In this document: piece after piece, positions 54,006-61,996 of the stretch
How the letters are laid out: every line of letters begins with the position of its first letter
Position numbering within the stretch: position 1 is the first letter of the stretch
Origin: Chitinophagaceae bacterium
GTDB lineage: Bacteria; Bacteroidota; Bacteroidia; Chitinophagales; Chitinophagaceae
Direction: 5' to 3'
Assembly (NCBI GenBank): GCA_947466405.1
Contig: CANICR010000002.1
Location: 1 to 64,000, forward strand
DNA: 64,000 nt
Program-made: the position numbers and the translations under genes
The notes under the pieces: model-generated
Seen by the model: only the letters and a program-made list of their open reading frames with translations
Databases searched by the model: none
What the model was told of the DNA's origin: nothing

Positions 54006-56952
54006 ACTGAATGGAAATTTCATCCAAAAATATATACGTATCACCTCCTGCTCCTTGATGCCATGAAGGCAACTTTCCATATTGCTTTGCTTGAACTCTA
54101 ACATATCTAGATGTTTGTTTTGGAAAGTGTCCGACAACTTTTTGTAATTGAGGTTGTAAATCTTCTATCGACACGTACCCACTTCCGCTATATACTTGCT
54201 GAAAATTAATACCATCATTAGAAATTTCTATTGATACTGATTTAGGCATTACAATCCAAGAACGGGTATCTTGCAAAAAACCGATTGACACTTTTTCTAT
54301 CGATACACTTTTTTTCATATCAATTACAACATCTACATTATCCAACTGATATCCCTGCCAATTACCCATTCTCCAGTTTGTGGCTCCTTCTATTCCATCT
54401 ATTAATCCTGCAGTGCCGCCTCCATCATATTGTGGATCAAAAACAGTATTTAATTGTATATACCAATCATGCTCCCTTTTTTTATATACCGCCGTACTTA
54501 CAAAACTTTTATTCCCTTTTTTATCTATTGCAATAGCTTTCAACACTAGTGATGAATCAATTAATAGAGGCTTTCTGTATTGTCGACTTTTTTCATTTGG
54601 CATGAGGCCATCAAGCGTATAAAAAATAGTCGCCCCTTTTTGAGGTGAATTAATGGCAACTATTTTAGAATTTTTAAATGACATTCCACCTCCATGAATT
54701 ACAGGATTCAGTAATAGTTCGGCATCAACATTATTTGACAACGACTCTTCCTGAATGGCAGAAGTAAAAGCCTTTGATTTCTTTTTCCCCATAGTAAAAT
54801 CGATACCACCACCTTGCTCTATATCTTTAAAATACAAATACGGATGTTTCCATTTTTTTGAAACAGCCAAATCTGGTGTATGCAAACTAGCTGATTGAAT
54901 ATAGATATTATCCGCTTGTACATGATCTGCCTTCAACACAAAATCATTACCGTTTTCTAGGTGAATAGTGGCTGCGTTAAATTGCGGACTGCCAATAGCA
55001 AATGAATTTTTTACAGGAGATACCGGATAAAAACCTAATGAACTCAATACATACCAGGCGCTCATTTGTCCGCAATCTTCATTTCCAATTAAGCCATCTG
55101 GTTCATTTTTATAAAACTCGTTCATTACTTTATTAGCATAGTATTGTGATTTATAAGGACTATTTGTGTAATTATACAGATAAATGATATGGTGGCTCGG
55201 TTCATTACCATGAGCATATTGACCAATCATGCCGGTAATATCACTCTGATTTCTTCCAGTAGTAGCTATGCTTTCATTAAAAAGGGCATCTAGTTTTTTT
55301 TCAAGATTATTTTTTCCGCCAATTCTCTTGATGTACCCCGAAATATCTTGCGTGAAATAAAAAGAATATTGCCAGCTGTTTGCTTCCGTAAAATGATTGT
55401 TGACTTCTTTTGGATCAAAAGGACTTAACCAATCTCCATTTTTTTTAGGACGCATAAATCCTGTTTGGGGATCGAAGATATTTTCATAATAAAGGGATCT
55501 TTTAAAAAAAAGTTTATACACTTCCTCGTTACCGATGGCTTTTGCAAATGCAGCAATACAATAATCATCAAAAGAATATTCCAGTGTTTTGCTTACACTT
55601 TCATGTTCATCCTCCGATGCGATTACTCCATTTTCTCTGTAATATTTTAAGCCATATCTATCCGCATTAGCACTTTTCAACATGGCTTCCAAAGCCAATT
55701 TTGTATCAAATCCTGTAATACCTTTTTCATAAGCATCTGCAATAACGGGCACGCTATGATAACCAATCATACAATCAGTTTCACAAGAAGCCAGCTCCCA
55801 TACCGGCAAACGGCCTCCTTGCTGATATTGAGCTAAAAAGGTTTTTATATAATCCAATGTTCTTTTTTTGTCAATGATATTATACAGAGGATGAGCAGCC
55901 CTGTAAGTATCCCACAAAGAAAATACAGAATAATAAGTAAAGTCTTTTGCCTGATGTATTTGATTGTCTCTGCCTCTGTACTGCCCATCCACATCCATAT
56001 TAATATTGGGAACAATAGAAGTATGATATAATGCCGTATAAAAAATACTTAGCTTATTGGTATCGGTAGACTTAACATCAATTCTGGCTAATTCATTAGC
56101 CCATTTTTGTTGCGCTTCCTTTTTTATCGTTAAAAAAGATTTTTCACCCACTTCTGCTTGTCTGTTTTTCTTAGCCCCTTCAATGCTGACAGGCGAAATA
56201 GCTACTTGAACAAATAAATCATTGTCATTGGACTCTTTAAACCGAAAATACGCTTTGATATTTTTGCCATTTATTCCATCCGATACATTCATTTCTTCTA
56301 GCTGTTCATTTTGCCAAACACCAAACTGCACAATAGGTTTTGAAAATTTTATCACAAAATAAACATACTGATTATCTGCCCATGCCTTGCTTCTTCGCAT
56401 ACCCGATACAGTGACACTATCTTCTATTTTGAGCGAAGATTCAATCACTTCATCGCGATGCTTTAAATCTAGTAGAACATAATTCTCTTTCCATGTATCA
56501 AAATGATAATGATGATAACCTACTCGTTCAGTTGCTGTCAGATTTACATCAATGTTGTCATCTAATAAACGGACCTTATAAAAACCAGGCGAAGCCGACT
56601 CTGATTGATGGGAGAATAATGAGCCATAGATTGTATTATTGGTTGAAGGTTGTCCATTGCCCGGCATCAATAAAATATCACCAAAATCGCTACAACCCGT
56701 ACCGCTTAAATGAGTGTGAGAAAAACCATAAATAAAACTATCTGCATAATGATATCCGCTACATCCGTCCCAACCTTCCAATCGGGTATCCGGACTTAAT
56801 TGCACCATACCATGAGGTAATGTAGCACCTGGATAGGTATGACCATGTCCACCAGTTCCAATAAATGGATTTACCCATTTAGTATAATTCGATTGAGAAA
56901 AAGAGTGTGCAGATAATGAAATCAGAATGGCGAAAGAGATTATTTTATGCAT
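54004..56952 (-). CDS. GH92 family alpha-mannosidase with C-terminal beta-hexosaminidase-type and discoidin-like domains
   Basis: A 982-residue exported glycoside hydrolase with signal peptide MHKIISFAILISLSAHSFSQ. The GH92 N-domain starts WVNPFIGTGGHGHTYPGATLPHGMVQLSPDT and includes GYHYADSFIYGFSHTHLSGTGC. The (alpha/alpha)6 catalytic domain has YAHGNEPSHH and NEDCGQMSAWYVLSSLGFYPVSP, the family's active-site segments. Residues about 765-835 (INSPQKGATIFYTLDGLMP) are a chitobiase C-terminal-type domain and about 845-982 look like an F5/8-type C carbohydrate-binding domain. GH92 enzymes are calcium-dependent exo-alpha-mannosidases. It is not in a recognisable polysaccharide-utilisation locus, since no SusC/SusD genes are nearby. 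Confidence 0.93.
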   Translation of the reverse strand: MHKIISFAILISLSAHSFSQSNYTKWVNPFIGTGGHGHTYPGATLPHGMVQLSPDTRLEGWDGCSGYHYADSFIYGFSHTHLSGTGCSDFGDILLMPGNGQPSTNNTIYGSLFSHQSESASPGFYKVRLLDDNIDVNLTATERVGYHHYHFDTWKENYVLLDLKHRDEVIESSLKIEDSVTVSGMRRSKAWADNQYVYFVIKFSKPIVQFGVWQNEQLEEMNVSDGINGKNIKAYFRFKESNDNDLFVQVAISPVSIEGAKKNRQAEVGEKSFLTIKKEAQQKWANELARIDVKSTDTNKLSIFYTALYHTSIVPNINMDVDGQYRGRDNQIHQAKDFTYYSVFSLWDTYRAAHPLYNIIDKKRTLDYIKTFLAQYQQGGRLPVWELASCETDCMIGYHSVPVIADAYEKGITGFDTKLALEAMLKSANADRYGLKYYRENGVIASEDEHESVSKTLEYSFDDYCIAAFAKAIGNEEVYKLFFKRSLYYENIFDPQTGFMRPKKNGDWLSPFDPKEVNNHFTEANSWQYSFYFTQDISGYIKRIGGKNNLEKKLDALFNESIATTGRNQSDITGMIGQYAHGNEPSHHIIYLYNYTNSPYKSQYYANKVMNEFYKNEPDGLIGNEDCGQMSAWYVLSSLGFYPVSPVKNSFAIGSPQFNAATIHLENGNDFVLKADHVQADNIYIQSASLHTPDLAVSKKWKHPYLYFKDIEQGGGIDFTMGKKKSKAFTSAIQEESLSNNVDAELLLNPVIHGGGMSFKNSKIVAINSPQKGATIFYTLDGLMPNEKSRQYRKPLLIDSSLVLKAIAIDKKGNKSFVSTAVYKKREHDWYIQLNTVFDPQYDGGGTAGLIDGIEGATNWRMGNWQGYQLDNVDVVIDMKKSVSIEKVSIGFLQDTRSWIVMPKSVSIEISNDGINFQQVYSGSGYVSIEDLQPQLQKVVGHFPKQTSRYVRVQAKQYGKLPSWHQGAGGDTYIFLDEISIQ

Positions 56953-57020
56953 ATGTGAATGTAGGATAAAAACAAAATGTATAAAAATTATTCAGAAAAA
57001 GAAATTCTCCATAAAATCAA

Positions 57021-57048
57021 ATAGCCCACGAATACATTCGTAGGCTAT
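57021..57048 (-). terminator. Terminator-like hairpin downstream of ssb
   Basis: On the minus strand ATAGCCTACGAAT pairs with ATTCGTGGGCTAT (one G-U pair) over a very short loop, followed by TTTGATTTT. It lies about 60 bases after the ssb stop and before the GH92 start. Confidence 0.65.
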
Positions 57049-57108
57049 CATTGAAATACAATAATCGTTGTTTACTTAGCGCATAAACCAATAAAATATT
57101 CAATCTTA

Positions 57109-57525
57109 TTAAAATGGCAAATCATCATCACCCGATGAGGCCATAGTTTCAGTTTTTGCTGATGCAGGCATAGATGATGCAGCTGTATTAACTCCACTAC
57201 CTTCTGAAGCATTATTGCCTAATAATTGTACATTCTGAACCCTCATTCTTAAGGTTGATGCAGCTTGGCCTTCTTTGTTGGTATAAGCATCTGCTTCGGG
57301 ACTACCTTCTGCATACACCGTACGACCTTTTGTAAGATACTGGGCTACGGCAGTTCTATCTGTCCAATAAGCACACTCTACCCAAGTTGTTCTTTCTTTT
57401 TGATTTCCCTGACTGTCTTTGTAACGCTCTGTATGCGCCACGCTGAAGTTAATTACGTTTTTACCATTTACTTCTTTTACAATGCAATCTTTTCCTAAGT
57501 TGCCGATGATCTGTAATTTAATCAT
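57109..57525 (-). CDS. ssb: Single-stranded DNA-binding protein
   Basis: A 138-residue SSB. The OB-fold covers residues 1 to about 105 (LQIIGNLGKDCIVKEVNGKNVINFSVAHTERYKDSQGN, TTWVECAYWTDRTAVAQYLTKGRTVYAEGSPEADAYTNKEGQ, LRMRVQNVQLLG). A short flexible linker leads to the acidic tail SGDDDLPF that docks RecO, PriA, ExoI and other partners. It protects single-stranded DNA in replication and repair. Length is typical for the phylum. The XRE-S24 regulator gene lies about 200 bases upstream on the same strand. Confidence 0.96.
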   Translation of the reverse strand: MIKLQIIGNLGKDCIVKEVNGKNVINFSVAHTERYKDSQGNQKERTTWVECAYWTDRTAVAQYLTKGRTVYAEGSPEADAYTNKEGQAASTLRMRVQNVQLLGNNASEGSGVNTAASSMPASAKTETMASSGDDDLPF

Positions 57526-57722
57526 AACTGTGTTTTTTAATTGTTATCGATGTATCTAAAATTATCTTTAAAGTTATTATTATGTATACCAAATCCTACA
57601 AAGTAAACAGCGCATTTTTACACATTAAATGAACAATACTCTTTTTATAAAATGCAACATGAACAAAATGATATTTTTTTAAGCGATTTTTTAAAACCGA
57701 CATAAATTAAAGATGTACACTT

Positions 57723-58481
57723 TTAATTCATTTTCTTTTTTAACGTAGTCACTTGATCTTGCAAATTATTTACAAGGTTAGCTAGTGAATTAACATCCCA
57801 TCGCTGCTGTGTAACGACTTTGCCAATAACCACTTGCGCCTGCCATAATTCTACAATATCCTCTGCATTTATTTGATACGGATGATAATTAGGATTGTCA
57901 CTCTCCAACGTTATTTTATTTTTTGCTCTGTTATTTTTTTGAATTCTTTTATAAACAATTCCTTCGTTTCTACTCACAACAATATAAGCCTGCCCATTTT
58001 TTGTATCTTCCAAAGATTCCACTTTCTCTCCAACAATAATGCTACCACTAGGTGTAGGCAACATACTATCTCCAATAATTTCAAATGCGCGGTATTGACC
58101 ACCCGTAAGCATAGGAAGAGTAAATGTATTTAGTTCATCAATAAATTCAGTATCCGCATAACTGGCAAGATACCCTGCAGCAGCTTTCACCGGAACAAAA
58201 TGAATAATATTTCGATCGGCAGACAACATTTTCTGCATCCTTCTCTTCTGTAAATAACTACCTGTATTTATCGAATTGGATAAATCCTTTAGCAATAATT
58301 CATCCAATGAAAGCTTGAAAATATTAGCCACTATTTCTAATACTTCAATTCTGGGATCTGCGCGCTCCTCTTCATAAGCCCCTATTAAAGATCTTTTAAT
58401 GTTTAATTTAATGGCAAATTCTTCTTGCGTCCAACCGCGCAATTTGCGCAAGTATTTTAGATTTAATCCGGCTCTAGACAT
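57723..58481 (-). CDS. XRE-type repressor with LexA/S24 self-cleavage domain
   Basis: A 252-residue regulator. Residues 7-62 are a helix-turn-helix domain (LKYLRKLRGWTQEEFAIKLNIKRSLIGAYEEERADP). Residues about 95-220 are an S24/LexA-like peptidase domain with the catalytic Ser139 in IGDSMLP and Lys178 in IVYKRI. An Ala-Gly pair (KAAAGYL, A102-G103) lies 36 residues before the serine, the same layout as the self-cleavage site of LexA, UmuD and lambda CI. The C-terminus (LANLVNNLQDQVTTLKKKMN) could be a coiled coil. It probably represses its own promoter through two palindromes. RecA-stimulated cleavage is inference. Confidence 0.88.
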   Translation of the reverse strand: MSRAGLNLKYLRKLRGWTQEEFAIKLNIKRSLIGAYEEERADPRIEVLEIVANIFKLSLDELLLKDLSNSINTGSYLQKRRMQKMLSADRNIIHFVPVKAAAGYLASYADTEFIDELNTFTLPMLTGGQYRAFEIIGDSMLPTPSGSIIVGEKVESLEDTKNGQAYIVVSRNEGIVYKRIQKNNRAKNKITLESDNPNYHPYQINAEDIVELWQAQVVIGKVVTQQRWDVNSLANLVNNLQDQVTTLKKKMN

Positions 58482-58488
58482 AATTAAA

Positions 58489-58534
58489 CTAATTTGATTA
58501 GCACAAATATACTAAACTTTTTAGTTTTTCCAAA
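58489..58534 (-). promoter_or_regulatory. Promoter and paired operator palindromes of the XRE-S24 gene
   Basis: On the minus strand TTTG (58534-58531) and TATATTTG (58511-58504), 19 bases apart, form a full Bacteroidota promoter. Two palindromes of the same form flank the -7 element: ACTAAA-CTT-TTTAGT (58511-58525) between -33 and -7, and CTAAT-TTG-ATTAG (58489-58501) around the transcription start. Both fit CTAAW-N3-WTTAG with centres 23 bases apart. This is the layout expected for autorepression. Confidence 0.65.
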
Positions 58535-58617
58535 TTTATTTTTATTTTTTCATTTTAGACAAAACACTCCACAGCCGATATTGTATAATCATCAGTCAAT
58601 TAACCAATCATACTACT

Positions 58618-58625
58618 TATTTTTG
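58618..58625 (+). promoter_or_regulatory. Promoter -7 element for the 58.6-60.2 kb gene group
   Basis: TATTTTTG (followed by C) matches TAnnTTTG, 16 bases before the ATG at 58642. No clear -33 TTG. Confidence 0.45.
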
Positions 58626-58641
58626 CTTAAAATTTAAAACC

Positions 58642-59103
58642 ATGGAATTTACCCTCGTTTTTCACAGTATTATCAGATGGGCCATTCTGCTATTTGGCGC
58701 ATGGACAGTAATTAATGCATTAACAGGCCTTGCCTCTAAACGCCCCTACTCAGCCAACGACAATCGCAGTAGTTTATTTTTTATGATCTTTTGTGATGTA
58801 CAACTTATTTTAGGATTAATCTTACTTTTTTCCAACACCTGGATTGATAAAATAAAATCAGGTATGGGACCATTAATGAAAGATCCTACCAATCGATTTT
58901 TTGTTGTTGAACATGGCATGATGATGATGATTGCTTGGGTATTAGTTCATATCGGAAGATCCGCCGTTAAAAAAACAACTCCTGAAAATAAACATAAAAA
59001 AATGTTGGTGTTTTTCGGACTAGCTTTTTTAATTATTATCATTTCAATTCCATGGCCTAATAGAACCGAAGTTGCCAGACCTCTAATACGCTGGTTTAAT
59101 TAA
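58642..59103 (+). CDS. Four-helix membrane protein of unknown function
   Basis: A 153-residue membrane protein with four hydrophobic segments: about 4-27, 45-65, 88-106 and 118-137. Conserved-looking polar residues sit in or near the helices: H8 and R12 (LVFHSIIRWAILL), D52 (IFCDVQLILG) and H90 (FVVEHGMMMM) with H102 (VLVHIGR). Histidines in this pattern recall haem-binding cytochrome-b-like proteins, which is only a suggestion. It leads a likely operon with surE (9-base gap). Confidence 0.7.
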   Translation: MEFTLVFHSIIRWAILLFGAWTVINALTGLASKRPYSANDNRSSLFFMIFCDVQLILGLILLFSNTWIDKIKSGMGPLMKDPTNRFFVVEHGMMMMIAWVLVHIGRSAVKKTTPENKHKKMLVFFGLAFLIIIISIPWPNRTEVARPLIRWFN

Positions 59104-59112
59104 TATATTTTT

Positions 59113-59901
59113 ATGGCTAATAAGAAAAAAGAAGAACCTATAATTCTAATAACGAATGATGATGACATTACTTCAAAAGGAATCAGAAGCCTTGTTGAAG
59201 CAGTTAAAGGGTTAGGGAAAGTAGTAGTGGTGGCACCCGACAAACCTCAAAGTGGCATGGGACATGCTATTACCATTGGATCGCCACTGAGGATGAATAA
59301 ATTGAATATTTTTGGAGATATTGAAGCGTGGCAAACTAGTGGCACCCCCGTCGATTGCGTTAAATTAGCGGTTGATAAAATATTGCACCGTAAGCCTACC
59401 ATTTGTTTAAGTGGCATCAATCATGGAGCCAATCATTCTATCAATGTAATTTATAGTGGCACCATGTCAGCCGCGATGGAAGCGTCTATTGAAGGCATAC
59501 CAAGTATTGGATTTTCTTTACTGGACTATAAAGCAGATGCCGATTTTGAAGCATCCAAACATATTGTACGTACAATTGTTACTGAAATATTACAGCAGAA
59601 AACACCTGATAAACATTTGCTGTTAAATGTAAATATCCCTGCTGTTCCTTTAAAAGAAATAAAAGGAATCAAAATTTGCAAACAGGCCTATGCTAAGTAT
59701 GATGAAGCTTTTGATGAACGCATTGACCCTCAAGGTAAAAAATATTATTGGCTAACTGGCGAATTTAAAAACTTTGATAAATCAACCGATACGGATGTTT
59801 GGGCTTTGCAACGCAATTACGTAAGTGTTGTGCCCGTGCAATTTGATCTTACAAATTATACATTAAAGAAACAATTAGAAAAAAGTAAATTATTCAAATG
59901 A
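59113..59901 (+). CDS. surE: 5'/3'-nucleotidase SurE
   Basis: A 262-residue metal-dependent phosphatase acting on nucleoside monophosphates. Features are the N-terminal metal motif ILITNDDDITSKGIRSL (N15, D16, D17), the SGMGHAIT loop, TSGTPVDCVKLA, and CLSGINHGANHSINVIYSGTMSAAMEA with the metal-binding Asn. In most relatives the first motif reads NDDG; here the glycine is Asp18. The remaining residues look intact. Its stop codon overlaps the next start by four bases (ATGA). Confidence 0.93.
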   Translation: MANKKKEEPIILITNDDDITSKGIRSLVEAVKGLGKVVVVAPDKPQSGMGHAITIGSPLRMNKLNIFGDIEAWQTSGTPVDCVKLAVDKILHRKPTICLSGINHGANHSINVIYSGTMSAAMEASIEGIPSIGFSLLDYKADADFEASKHIVRTIVTEILQQKTPDKHLLLNVNIPAVPLKEIKGIKICKQAYAKYDEAFDERIDPQGKKYYWLTGEFKNFDKSTDTDVWALQRNYVSVVPVQFDLTNYTLKKQLEKSKLFK

Positions 59902-60200
59902 TCTTAACTAAAGACAATACAAAACTAGGATTGACACTTGGATTAATCGCTCCCATGTTTGGAATGATGATATTCAAATGGTACAAGTTTGGCATTTTTT
60001 CTTTGAAAGAATTTTTCCAATTTATTTTTGTAGAACCTGGTTTTAGAACATTATCAGCAGGATTAAGCCTCTCCCTCCTTGCCAATGCCATCGTTTTTAC
60101 GCTTTATATTAATGTACAGAAAGATAATACAGCAAAAGGCATATTTATTACCACTACAATTTATGGCCTAGTTATTTTATTGATTAAAACATTCGCTTAA
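59898..60200 (+). CDS. Small membrane protein coupled to surE
   Basis: A 100-residue protein with three hydrophobic segments, about 8-25 (GLTLGLIAPMFGMMIF), 50-71 (LSAGLSLSLLANAIVFTLYI) and 83-98. The ATG overlaps the surE stop (ATGA), so the two are translationally coupled. No family recognised. A lipid-A disaccharide synthase gene sometimes follows surE in related genomes, but here the transcript runs into the candidate RNA region instead. Confidence 0.72.
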   Translation: MILTKDNTKLGLTLGLIAPMFGMMIFKWYKFGIFSLKEFFQFIFVEPGFRTLSAGLSLSLLANAIVFTLYINVQKDNTAKGIFITTTIYGLVILLIKTFA

Positions 60201-60232
60201 GAAGAATATTTTAATCAAAGATCATTAGCCCA

Positions 60233-60262
60233 TTGGCTTTAGTCGCCGCTAGTTATTTTTGC
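60233..60262 (+). promoter_or_regulatory. Promoter in the gap before ftsY, for a candidate small RNA
   Basis: TTG at 60233-60235 and TATTTTTGC at 60254-60262, 18 bases apart, are a good consensus match but no ORF follows. A weaker alternative is TTTG at 60310-60313 with TATTGTTT at 60332-60339, which would start transcription near 60345. Confidence 0.5.
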
Positions 60263-60266
60263 ATAC

Positions 60267-60480
60267 ACATTTTCCATCCACATTTATTATCAATAACCAA
60301 GCAATCTGATTTGAAAAAATCATTAACATTTTATTGTTTAATTATTGGCTAAAGGTTAACAGCAATAACTGCAAACCCATTGTATGTTTGTGGTGGAATT
60401 AATGTAGTAATAATTTTCTCATAAGCAGTTAGTTTTGGTAACCGAAGCCCTTATTCTTAAGGGCTTCTTTCATTTCTTTT
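60267..60480 (+). ncRNA. Candidate structured small RNA of unknown class (6S-like?)
   Basis: This fills the only gap longer than 300 bases (60201-60510). I see no plausible ORF. It has a promoter match upstream and an intrinsic terminator at its 3' end. Inside, nested arms can form one long rod: GGC (60347-60349) with GCC (60447-60449), GGTTA (60354-60358) with TAACC (60439-60443), a symmetric 7/7 internal loop, then TAACTGC (60366-60372) with GCAGTTA (60425-60431), and an apical AATTA/TAATT hairpin. A rod with a large central loop is the general shape of 6S RNA. Homology to a known class is not shown; the 5' end could be near 60267 or 60345. Confidence 0.5.
60444..60480 (+). terminator. Intrinsic terminator at the end of the candidate RNA
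   Basis: GAAGCCCTTA-TTCT-TAAGGGCTTC is a perfect 10-bp stem with a 4-base loop, followed by TTTCATTTCTTTT. The T-rich side is on the plus strand, so it belongs to plus-strand transcription and not to ftsY. Confidence 0.82.
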
Positions 60481-60510
60481 CCACAACAATTTTTGGAAAA
60501 TAAAATATGC

Positions 60511-61476
60511 TTATTTCAATTGGAATAATCCATTAACAAAATCCTGCTTATCAAAAACCAATAAATCAGTAGCTTGTTCACCTACCCCTATAAACTTCAC
60601 TGGGATTTTGAATTGATCTGCAATAGCGATAACCACTCCACCTTTTGCGGTTCCGTCTAATTTAGTAATCGCTAATGCCGTAACTTCTGTAGCAGCAGTA
60701 AAATGCCTGGCTTGCTCTAGTGCATTTTGCCCCGTACTTCCATCCAATACCAGCAATACCTCGTGAGGCGCATCAGGAATGACCTTTTGGATGACTCTTT
60801 TTATTTTCGACAATTCCTCCATTAAATGAGCTTTATTATGCAATCTACCTGCAGTATCAATCAAAATCACATCTGCATTTTTTGCAACGCCGCTGATCAC
60901 AGTGTCATAAGCAACAGAAGCAGGATCACTACCCATTTCTTTTTTTACGATTGGCACATTGGTTCTTTCACTCCAAACAGTTAATTGGTCAATTGCTGCG
61001 GCCCTAAAGGTATCAGCAGCACCAAGCAATACCGATTTGCCTGCCAATGAAAAATTGTGCGCTAATTTGCCAATTGTGGTTGTTTTGCCCACTCCATTTA
61101 CACCTACCACTAAAATAATATGCGGTTTATAGCCAACAGGCAACTCATAATTCACATAGGCATTATTTTGAGGAGCGCTTATTAAAATATGTTGAATTTC
61201 TTCTTTAATTAAATTATTTAATTCGCTGGCATGTAAATATTTGTCCTTTGAAACCCTTTCTTCTAATTGTTGAATAATTTTTACCGTAGTTGAAATTCCT
61301 ACATCGGCACTTACTAATGCATTTTCCACTTCATCAAGTACTTCTTCATCAATAGAGTTTTTGCCAGCAATAGCTTTAGCTATTTTTCCAAAAAAACCTT
61401 CCCGTGTCTTTTGAAGTCCTTGATCTAATGACTCCTGTTGTTGTTTTTTTCCAAAAATCTTATCAAACAATCCCAT
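60511..61476 (-). CDS. ftsY: Signal recognition particle receptor FtsY
   Basis: A 321-residue SRP GTPase with N and G domains. G-motifs are GVNGVGKTTTIGKLA near 130, DTFRAAAIDQL, LIDTAGRLHN and TKLDGTAKGG, with GEQATDLLVFDKQDFVNGLF at the end. The N-terminal acidic A domain of E. coli FtsY is absent; a short basic start (MGLFDKIFGKKQQQ) probably serves membrane contact. It receives the SRP-ribosome complex at the SecYEG translocon. It lies downstream of the rpmB-rpmG-DUF4295 genes, but a terminator separates it from them. Confidence 0.96.
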   Translation of the reverse strand: MGLFDKIFGKKQQQESLDQGLQKTREGFFGKIAKAIAGKNSIDEEVLDEVENALVSADVGISTTVKIIQQLEERVSKDKYLHASELNNLIKEEIQHILISAPQNNAYVNYELPVGYKPHIILVVGVNGVGKTTTIGKLAHNFSLAGKSVLLGAADTFRAAAIDQLTVWSERTNVPIVKKEMGSDPASVAYDTVISGVAKNADVILIDTAGRLHNKAHLMEELSKIKRVIQKVIPDAPHEVLLVLDGSTGQNALEQARHFTAATEVTALAITKLDGTAKGGVVIAIADQFKIPVKFIGVGEQATDLLVFDKQDFVNGLFQLK

Positions 61477-61510
61477 GATGAAATATTTTATCTAGTACCT
61501 GATTATCTAT

Positions 61511-61551
61511 AAAAAAATAAAGCCATTCTGAAGTTACAGAACAGCTTTATT
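61511..61551 (-). terminator. Terminator after the rpmB-rpmG-DUF4295 operon
   Basis: On the minus strand AATAAAGC / GCTTTATT (8 bp), a CA/CA-type internal loop and TTCTG / CAGAA (5 bp) form a hairpin followed by a run of seven T. It would separate the ribosomal-protein transcript from ftsY or attenuate read-through. Confidence 0.75.
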
Positions 61552-61574
61552 CAATATTTATGTATAAAAAACTA

Positions 61575-61742
61575 TTAAGCTAAGTGCTCCTTAATCTTAT
61601 CCTTATGAACCATAGATTCTTTGAAGGTATAAGCTCCTGTTTTAGGACTACGTAATGCGCGAATTACTTTTGTCCAGTTTTTTGCCTCAGCTGCTGCTTT
61701 TTGGTCTTTTGTTTTAATCGCGGTTTTAGCTGCTTTTGCCAT
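61575..61742 (-). CDS. DUF4295 small basic protein, probable Bacteroidota-specific ribosomal protein
   Basis: A 55-residue ORF below the ORF-track cut: MAKAAKTAIKTKDQKAAAEA, then NWTKVIRALRSPKTGAYTFKESMVHKDKIKEHLA. It is very basic and lies just after rpmG on the same strand. I recognise it as DUF4295, which occurs beside rpmB-rpmG across Bacteroidota. I recall that a small extra large-subunit protein was described in a Flavobacterium ribosome structure (called bL38) and this may be the same family, but I cannot verify that. Its size, charge and operon make a ribosomal role likely. Confidence 0.82.
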   Translation of the reverse strand: MAKAAKTAIKTKDQKAAAEAKNWTKVIRALRSPKTGAYTFKESMVHKDKIKEHLA

Positions 61743-61789
61743 TGTATTTATTTTGATGGTTTGGTATTATTAAATACCCAACCGATTAA

Positions 61790-61972
61790 TTATTTAATTT
61801 CTTTGTGAACAGTTACTTTCTTTAAAATAGAATTGAACTTCTTTAATTCCATACGCTCAGGCGTATTTTTTTTGTTTTTGGTGGTGATATAACGGCTTGT
61901 CCCAGCTTTTCCGCTAGTTTTATGCTCAGTACATTCTAATACCACTTGCACCCTATTACCTTTCTTTGCCAT
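61790..61972 (-). CDS. rpmG: 50S ribosomal protein L33 (bL33)
   Basis: A 60-residue ribosomal protein: [20 protein letters not shown], then [37 protein letters not shown]. It is the zinc-free form: only one of the four zinc cysteines is present. It sits in the tRNA-exit region of the large subunit. It is 24 bases downstream of rpmB and 47 bases upstream of DUF4295, in one operon. Confidence 0.96.
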   Translation of the reverse strand: MAKKGNRVQVVLECTEHKTSGKAGTSRYITTKNKKNTPERMELKKFNSILKKVTVHKEIK

Positions 61973-61996
61973 TTGATGATGTTTTAAAAACGCTTA

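Noticed and set aside
60201-60510. SRP (4.5S) RNA next to ftsY
   Set aside because: The conserved GGAA-loop helix of the SRP RNA (GGTC...GGAAGGAAGCA type) is not present in this gap on either strand.
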